Source: Oscillospiraceae bacterium (GTDB taxonomy: Bacteria > Bacillota > Clostridia > Oscillospirales > Ruminococcaceae). Taken from it: 45,411 bases of DNA. The stretch is from NCBI GenBank assembly GCA_022791315.1, contig JAAVYW010000010.1:1-45411 (forward strand), written 5' to 3'. Shown here in pieces: positions 7,275 through 14,593 of this stretch (position 1 is the stretch's first letter; each line of letters begins with the position of its first letter). A program made the position numbers and the translations under genes. The notes under the pieces are model-generated. The model ran no database searches, was not told the DNA's origin, and saw only the letters and a program-made list of their open reading frames with translations.

Positions 7275-7543
7275 TATTTCCGAAACTCAATCCCCAAGAC
7301 CTGGCCTCGGAGGCCTGTCAAAACGTCCACTTCGTTGAGAGCATAATTGGCGGCCACCGAAGGGCCACCCATTGAGGCAAAGATAGATGCCATCTGCTCA
7401 TCCCGTAGGAATTTCTTGACAGGGCAGTACCCGGCAGAAGGAGATTCCGCTGGTTCTCCCAACCACAGGTTCCAGCCTTGGATTTTTTCTCCTGTTTCCG
7501 GCGCTGTAAAGTCTACTCGTATTAACCCTAAAAACACATACAT
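7274..7543 (-). CDS. Small soluble phage protein, candidate ssDNA-binding protein (gpV position)
   Basis: 89 residues, ATG at 7543. It is soluble, has beta-rich character (YVFLGLIRVDFTAPETGEKIQGWNLWLGEP) and contains one Cys. It is the first gene of the leftward phage operon. Inoviruses place a small ssDNA-binding protein just before the coat genes, and size and position fit. I see no diagnostic motif, so the function is inferred. The ribosome site is GGAAGG about 11 nt upstream. An overlapping out-of-frame ATG at 7553 gives only a few codons. Confidence 0.5.
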   Translation of the reverse strand: MYVFLGLIRVDFTAPETGEKIQGWNLWLGEPAESPSAGYCPVKKFLRDEQMASIFASMGGPSVAANYALNEVDVLTGLRGQVLGIEFRK

Positions 7544-7639
7544 CCTTTTTCATACCTTCCTTTTACCGGCCTCTTGGCCGTCCTTTTTATTCGATGTTTA
7601 TTTTACAACAGAAAGAGGCCACCCAGGAAAAGAAAATGC
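7544..7639. other. Prophage-chromosome junction region
   Basis: No gene. It holds a short perfect hairpin (CGGCC-TCTT-GGCCG, 7567-7580) followed on the plus strand by TCCTTTTTATT. It also holds an 8-bp inverted repeat, GGCCTCTT (7568-7575) and AAGAGGCC (7613-7620), flanking an AT-rich core. The right prophage attachment site should lie here, because the phage operon ends at 7543 and the yebC promoter starts at 7640. The partner att site is outside the window, so it cannot be confirmed. Confidence 0.4.
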
Positions 7640-7668
7640 TTGCGATACGCCAGGAGATATGATAGAAT
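7640..7668 (+). promoter_or_regulatory. Promoter of yebC
   Basis: TTGCGA (7640-7645), 17-nt spacer, TAGAAT (7663-7668). About 80 nt of leader follow, with a GCCCAAA/TTTGGGC hairpin at 7683-7712 that lacks a T tract. Confidence 0.65.
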
Positions 7669-7751
7669 AACCAGAGTGACAGGCCCAAATCCCCCTAAAG
7701 GCGGGTTTGGGCGCCAGAAACGAGAGGATTCACAGGAAAGGAAGTATTTGG

Positions 7752-8489
7752 ATGTCAGGACATTCCAAGTGGAGCACCATCAAGCGCAAAAAGGAAAAAA
7801 CCGACGCGCAGCGGGCCAAGATTTTCACCAAAATCGGCCGTGAAATCTCTGTCGTTGTCCGCGAAGGCGGCGCCGACCCCAACAATAACGGCAAGCTGCG
7901 GGACCTCATTGCCAAGGCCAAGGCCAATAACGTCCCCAACGATAATATCGACCGCATTATCAAAAAGGCGGCAGGCGGCGGTGATAAAAACGAATATATC
8001 GACATCATGTATGAGGGCTATGGCCCCAGCGGCGTGGCTGTGATTGTGGAATGCCTCACCGATAATCGCAACCGCACGGCCGCCAACATGCGCCACTATT
8101 TTGATAAATACGGCGGCAACCTGGGCCAGGCCGGCTGTGTCTCCTACATGTTCACCCAAAAAGGCGTCCTGGTGCTGGACGCCGAGGAGCTGGACGAAGA
8201 CAAGCTGATGGAGGACTGCTTCGAGGTGGGCGCCGAAGACATGAGCGTGGAGAACAACACCGCCGAAATCACTACCGAGCCCGCCTCCTTCTCCGCCGTG
8301 CGGGAGGGCCTGGAAAAGCTGGGCTATCAGTTCCTCTCCGCCCAGGTGGAGTATGTCCCCTCCACCTATGTAGCCCTTTCCGGGGAGGAAAACCTCTCCA
8401 ACATGGGCAAGCTGGTGGAGATGCTAGAGGAAGACGACGACGTGCAGGAAATCTGGCACAACCTGGAAAACGAGGAAGATTTGCCGTAA
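7752..8489 (+). CDS. yebC: YebC/PmpR family protein
   Basis: 245 residues starting MSGHSKWSTIKRKK, the invariant N-terminus of the family, at ATG 7752 after GGAAAGGAAG. Family hallmarks are present: AKIFTKIGREI, GGADPNNNGKLRDLI, AKANNVPNDNIDRII, YEGYGPSGVAVIVE and the acidic C-terminal domain. Length is normal (about 240). Members were long annotated as transcriptional regulators; more recent work links the family, including mitochondrial TACO1, to translation through difficult (polyproline) stretches. The gene stands alone with its own promoter and terminator. Confidence 0.96.
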   Translation: MSGHSKWSTIKRKKEKTDAQRAKIFTKIGREISVVVREGGADPNNNGKLRDLIAKAKANNVPNDNIDRIIKKAAGGGDKNEYIDIMYEGYGPSGVAVIVECLTDNRNRTAANMRHYFDKYGGNLGQAGCVSYMFTQKGVLVLDAEELDEDKLMEDCFEVGAEDMSVENNTAEITTEPASFSAVREGLEKLGYQFLSAQVEYVPSTYVALSGEENLSNMGKLVEMLEEDDDVQEIWHNLENEEDLP

Positions 8490-8503
8490 TCGCCTCCCTG
8501 CGA

Positions 8504-8552
8504 AAAGAGCAGTGCTTTGGAGTCCAAAAGCACTGCTCTTTTTCTTTTCCCT
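8504..8552 (+). terminator. Terminator of yebC
   Basis: AGAGCAGTGCTTT and AAAGCACTGCTCT form a long near-perfect stem around TGGAGTCCA, followed by TTTTTCTTTT. Confidence 0.93.
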
Positions 8553-8610
8553 AACCCCACACTCCCCTCCCATTCTGTGGTTTTCCCCACAAAAATACCC
8601 AAACTGATTG

Positions 8611-8639
8611 TTGCCCTTCATGAAATTTTATGCTATAGT
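8611..8639 (+). promoter_or_regulatory. Promoter of the GH43 gene
   Basis: TTGCCC (8611-8616), 17-nt spacer, TATAGT (8634-8639). This lies 49 nt before the ATG, in an AT-rich stretch. Confidence 0.65.
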
Positions 8640-8687
8640 AATAAACAGCACTCTCGTTTTCGTATCTCAAAAGAAAGGATGATTCAC

Positions 8688-10172
8688 ATGAAAAAGCTGG
8701 CAGTGAACCCCTATCTCCCCTTCTGGGAAACTGTGCCCGACGGCGAGCCCCATGTCTTTGACGGCCGGGTCTATGTCTACGGCAGCCATGACGCGCTGAA
8801 GGGCGAGGCCTTCTGCGTAGGCGACTACGTGGGTTGGAGCGCCCCGGTGGATGATTTGTCCGACTGGCGCTACGAGGGCGTCATCTACCGTAGGGACCAA
8901 GACCCCATCAACGGCGGCTCCTATGATAAACCCCTGCCCAATTACAAAATGGGCGAGGGCCGACCTGAGGAGCACAACCTCTATGCCCCTGACGTGGCCC
9001 AGGGCCCTGACGGCCGTTATTATCTCTTCTATGCCCTCTCCGGTGCAAACGTCCTCTCCGTGGCCGTCTGCGATACCCCGGCCGGGCAGTACGAGTTCTT
9101 AGACTACGTCCTTCTCCCCGACGGGAGCGTGCCCAAGCAGGGCATGATGTTCGACCCCGGCATCCTCTGTGAGGAGAGCGGCAACTACCTGTACTACGGG
9201 TTCTGCCCCCCTGTGGCCTTTGCCCCCGGCATGGAAAAGCTCAACACCGACGGCGCTTTCCTAGTCAAGCTGGCCGACGACATGCACACCATCGTTGAGG
9301 GCCCCAAGCTGGTCGCCAACGGCTGCCAAACCGCCAAGGGCACCTCCTACGAGGCCCATCCCTTTTTTGAAGCCTCCAGCATCCGCAAATTCGGGGATTT
9401 ATACTATTTTGTCTATTCCAGCCTCCAGGGCAACGAGCTGTGCTACGGTACCGCCAAAACGCCGGATGGCCCCTTTGATTTCGGCGGCGTGATAATCTCC
9501 AACGGCGACATGGGCTACCAGGGCAACACCCTCCCCACCAACTATATGGGCAACAACCACGGCGGCCTGATGGAGATAAACGGCCAGCTCTATATCTTCT
9601 GGCACCGCCAGACCCACGGCACCATGTACAGCCGCCAGGGCTGCGCAGACAAGGTGGAAATCCTCCCTGACGGCTCTATCCCCCAGGTAGAAATCACCAG
9701 CTGCGGCCTGAACAACGGCCCCCTGCCTGCCAAAAACAGGTACGAGAGCTACATCGCCTGCCACCTCACCGGCCCCGACCGCACCAAGGTGGGTGGCGTG
9801 ATAATGGCCCGTCCCGGCCAGAGCCTTCCTCCCCTGCCCGCCGAAATGCCCTATATCACAGAGGAGGACTGCCCCTCCGGCGAAAAGGGTCTCAAACCCT
9901 ATGTCTACAACCTATCCACCGGCTGCCTTGTGGGCTTTAAGTACCTTGCCTTCGATGGCAGCGAGCAGTCTCTTACTTTGGAACTCCGCGGCAAGGGCAC
10001 CATCAAAGCCCTCCTGGATTCCCCCGAGGGCAGGGAGATTGGCCGCATCTCCTGTGATTCCAAAACCTGGGCTCAGGCCTCTTGCCCCATCGCTAATATC
10101 AGTGGGGCCCATGCCCTCTACTTCGCGGTAGAAGACGGCAAGCTGGACTTCGCCTCCTTCACCATCGCCTAG
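8688..10172 (+). CDS. Glycoside hydrolase family 43 protein with C-terminal CBM6-like domain
   Basis: 494 residues from ATG 8688; AAAGGA lies about 8 nt upstream. The first two-thirds are a five-bladed propeller typical of GH43 (arabinofuranosidase/xylosidase types): an N-terminal Asp block (PHVFDGRVYVYGSHD), the central LYAPDVAQGPDGRYYLFYA block with the second Asp, and a catalytic Glu candidate in YEAHPFFEASSIRK. The last 90 residues (from about 400) look like a jelly-roll carbohydrate-binding module. No signal peptide is visible, so it probably acts in the cytoplasm on imported oligosaccharides from arabinoxylan or a similar polymer. Exact specificity cannot be read. It is monocistronic, with its own promoter and terminator. 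Confidence 0.88.
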   Translation: MKKLAVNPYLPFWETVPDGEPHVFDGRVYVYGSHDALKGEAFCVGDYVGWSAPVDDLSDWRYEGVIYRRDQDPINGGSYDKPLPNYKMGEGRPEEHNLYAPDVAQGPDGRYYLFYALSGANVLSVAVCDTPAGQYEFLDYVLLPDGSVPKQGMMFDPGILCEESGNYLYYGFCPPVAFAPGMEKLNTDGAFLVKLADDMHTIVEGPKLVANGCQTAKGTSYEAHPFFEASSIRKFGDLYYFVYSSLQGNELCYGTAKTPDGPFDFGGVIISNGDMGYQGNTLPTNYMGNNHGGLMEINGQLYIFWHRQTHGTMYSRQGCADKVEILPDGSIPQVEITSCGLNNGPLPAKNRYESYIACHLTGPDRTKVGGVIMARPGQSLPPLPAEMPYITEEDCPSGEKGLKPYVYNLSTGCLVGFKYLAFDGSEQSLTLELRGKGTIKALLDSPEGREIGRISCDSKTWAQASCPIANISGAHALYFAVEDGKLDFASFTIA

Positions 10173-10178
10173 TATCTA

Positions 10179-10220
10179 AGCAACCCGCCGAGAGAGCTTC
10201 TCTTGGCGGGTTGCTTTTCA
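10179..10220 (+). terminator. Terminator of the GH43 gene
   Basis: AGCAACCCGCC (10179-10189) pairs with GGCGGGTTGCT (10205-10215), followed by TTT. Confidence 0.85.
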
Positions 10221-10291
10221 TGTTCTCTCCTTTAGAGCCTGTGTACTGGCTCCATCTCTGCGCCGCTTAGTCTAGGCGTCCTTCCCTCTAC

Positions 10292-10649
10292 AGGTCTATC
10301 GCGCCGTAGGCAAATTAAAGTTTCCGTCCAACCTTTTCAAAGGGTGGCAGGTCCAGGACAGCGTCCTGGTCGCTCATCGCAATGAGCGAAACCCTTTTCT
10401 CCCGGGCGGCGTATCTGTAGCAAGCTAAGGCTCGCACCCAGCCAACAAGCCGCCCTCCTCTCAGCTCCCCTTTGCCGGTAACACATCCCAACCCCTCGCC
10501 GCCTTTGCCGCCAGGCAAACAGGCCCAAGCTCGCCTATCTCACGGGCTTGTCGGTTCCCGCACCGAGCAGGCAAAGGCCAACCTTCGTTGGCCTGGTTCC
10601 TTGCCTTGCCGCAAGGAAGCGAAAGGCCCATAGGGGCTTTTGCCCCTAT
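10292..10649. repeat. Hairpin-cassette dispersed repeat, copy 1
   Basis: Non-coding. From the GGTCTATC/ATTAAAGTTTCCGTCC start to AGGCAAAGGCC...GGCCTGGTTC (about 10605) it matches 45033-45411 closely, apart from one exchanged block. It contains short perfect stem-loops: CCAGGAC-AGC-GTCCTGG (10353-10369), TCGCTCAT-CGCA-ATGAGCGA (10370-10389), AGGCCAAC-CTTC-GTTGGCCT (10575-10594), TTCCTTGC-6 nt-GCAAGGAA (10597-10618) and ATAGGGGC-TTTT-GCCCCTAT (10630-10649). Open frames here are not supported by ribosome sites or protein character. Confidence 0.8.
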
Positions 10650-10953
10650 ACAGATTGTGCAGCTGTCAGCAGGGGTCACTCGGTGGTCGGCGAACGCTCC
10701 AGTTGTCAGCGTTCTCCCCCTTGAGCAGTGACAAGGCCAGGTGAAGCGGGCTCGGTACGGCCCCGCTGCTAGTTCGCCTTGGATGGATGCAATGCGGATG
10801 TACCCTCACCAAGCCCAATATTACCCCCAGTTTTCCCCTGCTTGTCTCCCTAAGTGGCATGGCAAAAACCAGCTTTGTTGTCCCAGCTCCGGCGTGGGTG
10901 AAGTACCCCTGTTAAGCCTCCGGCTTGCCCTTTGCTTCTCTCGAAAGAGCCTC
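10650..10953. other. Non-coding stretch next to the repeat
   Basis: No convincing gene, and the short open frames on either strand look like chance. Imperfect inverted segments occur (for example AACGCT...AGCGTT near 10692-10712). Without a second copy beyond 45411 I cannot say whether this belongs to the repeat. Confidence 0.4.
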
Positions 10954-11481
10954 CTACAGCATCTCGCACAAAATCCCTGCCATCACTGCCAGCAGCGCCC
11001 CCTGCCGGTCCCTTCCCTCCTCCAGAGGAAACACAATGTCCCTGGGCTCCAGCGTCCGCCCATAGAGGGAGGGGATGCTGCGCTGCAAACTCACGGTGAG
11101 GGAGTCGTCCGCCACCCCTGAGAGGGTCGCCATATCCTTGGAGAGGAAACCGCAGGTAGCGGTGTGCAGCCCGCAGTTTTTCAGTACCTCCTGGGATTTT
11201 TCGTCAGCGGAATCCACCACCGCCACATTCCCCTCCCACTCCAATTCCGGCAGCGGGCCGCCGTATTGCTGGAAAATCAGCAGGCAGCGTCCGGGAATCA
11301 CACGGCAGTCAGGGTTCTGCAAAATCACCACATCGGCCCGCTCTTCCAGGGGTGGCTTAGTCCGGCCAATGCCCTCCCGCCACAGGAGGACCCGTTTTGT
11401 CCTAAAAATAGAGAGCAGTGTCCGCACCAGGGAGTCACTCTTTTGTCCGGAAAAAATGCAGATCGTGGTCAACCTCAGCAC
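10954..11481 (-). CDS. Hypothetical protein, about 172-175 residues
   Basis: The frame starts at GTG 11481, but AAGGAG lies too close to it. TTG at 11472, 11 nt after AAGGAG, giving MTTICIFSGQKSDS, is an equally good start. The product looks like a small soluble alpha/beta protein: beta strands (TTICIFSG, DVVILQNPD, GNVAVVDS), Cys residues in CGLHTATCGF, then SVSLQRSIPSLYGRTLEPRDIVFPLEEG and a hydrophobic helix. The HTATCGF...LSVSLQR pattern faintly recalls the central domain of Mur-ligase-like proteins, but there is no ATP motif. I do not recognise the family. It is a single gene with no visible operon. Confidence 0.6.
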   Translation of the reverse strand: MLRLTTICIFSGQKSDSLVRTLLSIFRTKRVLLWREGIGRTKPPLEERADVVILQNPDCRVIPGRCLLIFQQYGGPLPELEWEGNVAVVDSADEKSQEVLKNCGLHTATCGFLSKDMATLSGVADDSLTVSLQRSIPSLYGRTLEPRDIVFPLEEGRDRQGALLAVMAGILCEML

Positions 11482-11581
11482 CTCTCCTTTTCAGGGTATC
11501 TCCCGGTTGGGAATACCCTTCCACGTTTTTTCGCTCTTCCCTTAGTATCTCTTGGAGTAAAAGGAAATATCCCAGGGACGC

Positions 11582-11621
11582 AAAAAACCTCCGGCAAGCC
11601 GCAGCCTAGCCGGAGGTTTTT
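11582..11621 (-). terminator. Terminator of the cyclophilin gene
   Basis: AAAAACCTCCGGC pairs with GCCGGAGGTTTTTT around a 13-nt loop, just after the stop at 11628. It reads well on the minus strand and reasonably on the plus strand. Confidence 0.88.
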
Positions 11622-11627
11622 CAAAAA

Positions 11628-12317
11628 TTAGCCCTTGTATTCCTCAATGGTAATGGAGATGATTTTCACATCCTCCACTGGGCGGTCCTTCAAATCGGTC
11701 TCCACCCCAGCGATGGCATCCACCACGTCCATCCCCTCATACACCTGACCGAAAACGGTGTGATGCCCGTCCAGCCAGGGCGTGCCGCCTACCTCGCCGT
11801 ATTTTGCCAGGGCCTGGTCGGAGATTGCCCCCTTATACTGGGCCAACATACTAGAGGGCACAGCAGGCGCCTGCACAATAAAGAACTGGCTGCCGTTGGT
11901 GTTGGCCCCGGCATTTGCCATAGAGAGCGCGCCGCGGAAATTGTGGAACTCATCGGAGAATTCGTCCTCAAAGTCCTCGCCCCAGATGCTCTCGCCGCCC
12001 ATCCCGGTGCCGGTGGGGTCACCGCCCTGGAGCATAAAGCCGTTGATGACCCGGTGAAAAATCAGGCCGTCATAGTAGCCCTCCTTGGCATGGGTGACAA
12101 AATTCTCCACCGCCTTGGGCGCTGCTTCAGGGTAGAGGCAGATTTTAATGGTGCCCATGCTGGTCTCCATAATAGCCACCTGGTCGCCTGCCTTTGGTTC
12201 GCGGAACTGTTTCATTTCTTTTCCTCCCAACAGGAACACAGCGGCCAGGACGATGATTACCACCACTGCCACGCCGGAGCAAACCCATACCGCCGTCTTC
12301 TTTTTTGACATCTTCAC
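11628..12317 (-). CDS. Membrane-anchored cyclophilin-type peptidyl-prolyl isomerase
   Basis: 229 residues from GTG 12317 (AGGTGG 7 nt upstream); ATG at 12311 would give MSKKKTAVW and is possible. A basic start and one membrane segment (about 9-31) are followed by a complete cyclophilin domain: [39 protein letters not shown], and [17 protein letters not shown] with the substrate-binding Asn/Gln/Phe. The catalytic Arg is in FHRVI. There is no lipobox Cys, so it is anchored by the helix with the domain outside the cell, where it would speed proline isomerisation in secreted proteins. Confidence 0.93.
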   Translation of the reverse strand: MKMSKKKTAVWVCSGVAVVVIIVLAAVFLLGGKEMKQFREPKAGDQVAIMETSMGTIKICLYPEAAPKAVENFVTHAKEGYYDGLIFHRVINGFMLQGGDPTGTGMGGESIWGEDFEDEFSDEFHNFRGALSMANAGANTNGSQFFIVQAPAVPSSMLAQYKGAISDQALAKYGEVGGTPWLDGHHTVFGQVYEGMDVVDAIAGVETDLKDRPVEDVKIISITIEEYKG

Positions 12318-12400
12318 TGTTTAACCACCTAATTTCGACGTTTTTCCGGGATTTCCCGTGCCATGTGTTTTCCTTTGGGCTCCCTCCCCTTCCAGGGCAA

Positions 12401-12418
12401 AGGCCAAGCCGTTGGCCT
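12401..12418. repeat. Solitary hairpin related to the dispersed repeat
   Basis: GGGCAAAGGCCAA-GCCG-TTGGCCTGG closely resembles the AGGCAAAGGCCAAC-CTTC-GTTGGCCTGG hairpin found near the 3' part of both large repeat copies. It lies in the leader between the cyclophilin promoter and gene. Confidence 0.5.
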
Positions 12419-12489
12419 GGGCCAAACCGGCCGCCCGCAAACCCATCGCCGTACTTCCCGGTGAGCCATTTTCAAAAAAGCTCTACGTT

Positions 12490-12518
12490 ATGATACCATA
12501 GCAGGCCGGGAAAAACAA
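12490..12518 (-). promoter_or_regulatory. Promoter of the cyclophilin gene
   Basis: Minus strand: TTGTTT (12518-12513), 17-nt spacer, TATCAT (12495-12490). It gives a leader of about 165 nt. Confidence 0.55.
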
Positions 12519-12555
12519 GGGCCATTTCCAAAATTACACAGAATCAATTTTGGCA

Positions 12556-12580
12556 TATTCTCTCCACCTCTGAGAGAATA
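12556..12580. promoter_or_regulatory. 9-bp inverted repeat between divergent promoters
   Basis: TATTCTCTC and GAGAGAATA with a 7-nt loop, in the AT-rich gap between the cyclophilin promoter (minus) and the DUF5685-operon promoter (plus). There is no T tract, so it may be an operator for a dimeric regulator. Confidence 0.4.
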
Positions 12581-12644
12581 AACCTCAAAAGGAGCAAAAA
12601 TTAAAATAGATTATAAACTTTTCGTGAAATTATGCCGTTGTCAG

Positions 12645-12673
12645 TTGTCCTGCCTGGCGGGAAATGCTATAAT
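12645..12673 (+). promoter_or_regulatory. Promoter of the DUF5685/J-protein operon
   Basis: TTGTCC (12645-12650), 17-nt spacer, TATAAT (12668-12673). Confidence 0.7.
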
Positions 12674-12756
12674 CATAGGGATAAAATTTCCGGAAAGCAG
12701 ATTTTTTGGCTCGAAAAAGCCAGGCCTTTTCGGGAACACTGATGGGGGGAAGAACT

Positions 12757-12879
12757 ATGGCAGGCAAAATCAAAAAGTCATCCCAGGCAATGGCCCGGCG
12801 GGTGGTGGCCATCGTAGTGGCGGGGGTGCTCACCCTCTCTATGGTCAGCGCCTTGGTGATGCAGCTGTTGGCGCTGTAG
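12757..12879 (+). CDS. 40-residue single-span membrane peptide
   Basis: ATG 12757 follows GGGGGGAAG. The product starts MAGKIKKSSQAMARR and continues with one hydrophobic helix to ALVMQLLAL, ending at TAG one nucleotide before the next ATG. A basic N-terminus plus one helix resembles the small Firmicutes membrane peptide Prli42 (about 31 residues, stressosome-associated), but the similarity is general and I do not assert identity. Its place as the first gene of an operon, with a good promoter and ribosome site, argues that it is real. Confidence 0.6.
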   Translation: MAGKIKKSSQAMARRVVAIVVAGVLTLSMVSALVMQLLAL

Positions 12880-12880
12880 T

Positions 12881-13774
12881 ATGTTCGGCTATGTGCGCCC
12901 GCTCCAAAGCGAGTTAAAAGTCAAGGAATACGAGATTTACAAGGCGGTCTACTGCGGCCTGTGCAAAGAACTGAAGCGGCGCTATGGTTTTTCCGCCAGT
13001 TTTGTGCTCAGCTACGACTTTTCCTTCCTAGCCCTGCTGCAAATGGGCCTTGCCCAGCACCCTGCCTTTCACTTTGATAGGGAGCGTTGCCCTTTCCACC
13101 CCACAGCCCGGCGGGGCGTCTGCGCCTCCAACGAGGGGTTGGCCTTTGCCGCAGGCATGTCCTGCCTCACCTTCTACCACAAAGTGGCAGATAACCGGGC
13201 GGACGGCCGTTTTTTCCAGCGGGCAGGCAGTGCCCTGCTCCTGCCCTTTGCCGCCCGCCTGCACCGCAAAGCCGCCCGGGAATACCCGGAACAGGCCCAG
13301 GAGATTGCCGGGCTGATGGCCCGCCAGAGCCAGTTGGAGGCCAGCCATTGCCCCCGTCCCGACGAGGCAGCAGAGCCCACAGCCTTGACCCTCTCCTCCC
13401 TGTGCAAGGCCCTCGGCGAGGACGAACGGTCCCAGCGGGTATTGAGCCGCTTTGGCTATTTCCTGGGCCGCTGGGTCTATCTCTGCGACGCCCTGGACGA
13501 TTTGCAGGAGGATGCTGCCCAAGGCAGCTACAACCCCTATCTCACCCGCCGGGGCCTCATGGCTTCTCCCACGCCCCAGGAGCTTGGGGAACTGCGGCAA
13601 GAGGCGGCAGGCAGCCTAAACCTCACCCTGGCCGAGCTGGAAAAGACCTATGATCTGCTCACCATCCGCCAGTTCCGGCCGATTTTGGACAACATCGTCT
13701 CCCTTGGGCTGCGCAGTGTGCAGCTCCGTATCCTCTCTGGAAAGCAAAAGAAACAGGAACCCGAAGCAATCTAA
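12881..13774 (+). CDS. DUF5685 family protein
   Basis: 297 residues beginning MFGYVRPLQSELKVKEYEIYKAVYCGLCKELKRRYG. The N-terminal YCGLCKEL block and the following FVLSYDFSFLALL are typical of DUF5685 proteins of Clostridia. A second Cys/His area lies around 65-110 (RCPFHPTARRGVC, CLTFYHK), and a middle DALDDLQEDAAQGSYNPY block recalls acidic metal-binding motifs of all-helical isoprenoid-type enzymes, although no function is established. It starts 1 nt after the upstream small gene and lies 48 nt before the J-domain gene. This pairing suggests a shared role, perhaps in metal or protein homeostasis. Confidence 0.8.
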   Translation: MFGYVRPLQSELKVKEYEIYKAVYCGLCKELKRRYGFSASFVLSYDFSFLALLQMGLAQHPAFHFDRERCPFHPTARRGVCASNEGLAFAAGMSCLTFYHKVADNRADGRFFQRAGSALLLPFAARLHRKAAREYPEQAQEIAGLMARQSQLEASHCPRPDEAAEPTALTLSSLCKALGEDERSQRVLSRFGYFLGRWVYLCDALDDLQEDAAQGSYNPYLTRRGLMASPTPQELGELRQEAAGSLNLTLAELEKTYDLLTIRQFRPILDNIVSLGLRSVQLRILSGKQKKQEPEAI

Positions 13775-13822
13775 CAGGAGGCCTACCACAAGGCTCCCCT
13801 ACAAGGTCGGAAAGGACTGGTC

Positions 13823-14461
13823 ATGAGCATGAACGACCCATATCAGGTTTTAGGCGTCTCCCCCTCGGCAACAGACGAAGAGGTGAAGACTGCCTACCGC
13901 AACCTGGCCCGCAAATACCATCCCGACGTATACGCCGGTACAGATATGGAAGACCTGGCCTCGGAGAAAATGAAGGAAGTCAACGAGGCCTACGACGCAA
14001 TCCTGGACATGCGCAAGAACCCCGGCAGCCGCGGCGCTTCCGGCGGCCAGTATTCCAATGCCTACGGCCCCTTCTATAGCCAGCCCGGCTCCCAGTTTGC
14101 CGATATCCGCCGCCTGGTCTCCATGGGCCGCACCGTAGAGGCCGAGGAACTGCTCAACGGCGTGCCCCAGGAGCGCCGGGACGCGGAATGGCACTTCCTC
14201 AAGGGCACCATCTACTATAAGCGTGGCTGGCTGGACGAGGCCTTCCGCCATCTCTCCGCCGCCGTCTCCATGAACCCCGGCAATATGGAGTACCGTTCCG
14301 CCTATAACCAGATGGCTTGGCAGCGTAACGGCGGCACTGCCCGCCGCCCGGCGGGGGGCATGTACGCAGGCGGCTGCAGCGGCTGCGACCTTTGCAGCTC
14401 CCTCATCTGCGCCGATTGCTGCTGTGAATGTATGGGCGGCGACCTCATCCCCTGCTGCTAA
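13823..14461 (+). CDS. J-domain protein with cysteine-rich tail
   Basis: 212 residues; AAAGGA precedes ATG 13823, with ATG 13829 as a possible alternative. The N-terminal J domain (about 4-70) has DPYQVLGVSPSATDEEVKTAYR and the HPD motif in KYHPDV. A helical TPR-like stretch (about 105-170) follows. The last 35 residues are Cys-rich (GGCSGCDLCSSLICADCCCECMGGD...CC), with eleven or so Cys, suggesting metal binding. Unlike true DnaJ it lacks the G/F region and CxxCxGxG zinc repeats, so it is a specialised DnaK partner. Confidence 0.88.
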   Translation: MSMNDPYQVLGVSPSATDEEVKTAYRNLARKYHPDVYAGTDMEDLASEKMKEVNEAYDAILDMRKNPGSRGASGGQYSNAYGPFYSQPGSQFADIRRLVSMGRTVEAEELLNGVPQERRDAEWHFLKGTIYYKRGWLDEAFRHLSAAVSMNPGNMEYRSAYNQMAWQRNGGTARRPAGGMYAGGCSGCDLCSSLICADCCCECMGGDLIPCC

Positions 14462-14593
14462 AGGCCCTATTTTTGCTGCGCGTATCTCGTGCTACCGAAA
14501 GATTTGCCTGCTCCGCAGGATGAAAAGCGCCTGCGGGCACAGCAGGTTCACACATATCCCCCACCACCCGCTCGAAAGGAAATCATTATTATT

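Noticed and set aside
7575..7612. Possible XerCD dif site at the prophage edge
   Set aside because: I compared the AT-rich core with the Firmicutes dif consensus in both orientations; matches are scattered and not convincing.
7683..7712. Hairpin before yebC as a terminator of phage transcription
   Set aside because: The phage operon runs away from it and no T tract follows the stem; it is more likely a leader hairpin.
10315..10860. Short frames in the hairpin-rich region after the GH43 gene
   Set aside because: Composition follows the hairpins, no ribosome sites, and the second repeat copy does not preserve the frames.
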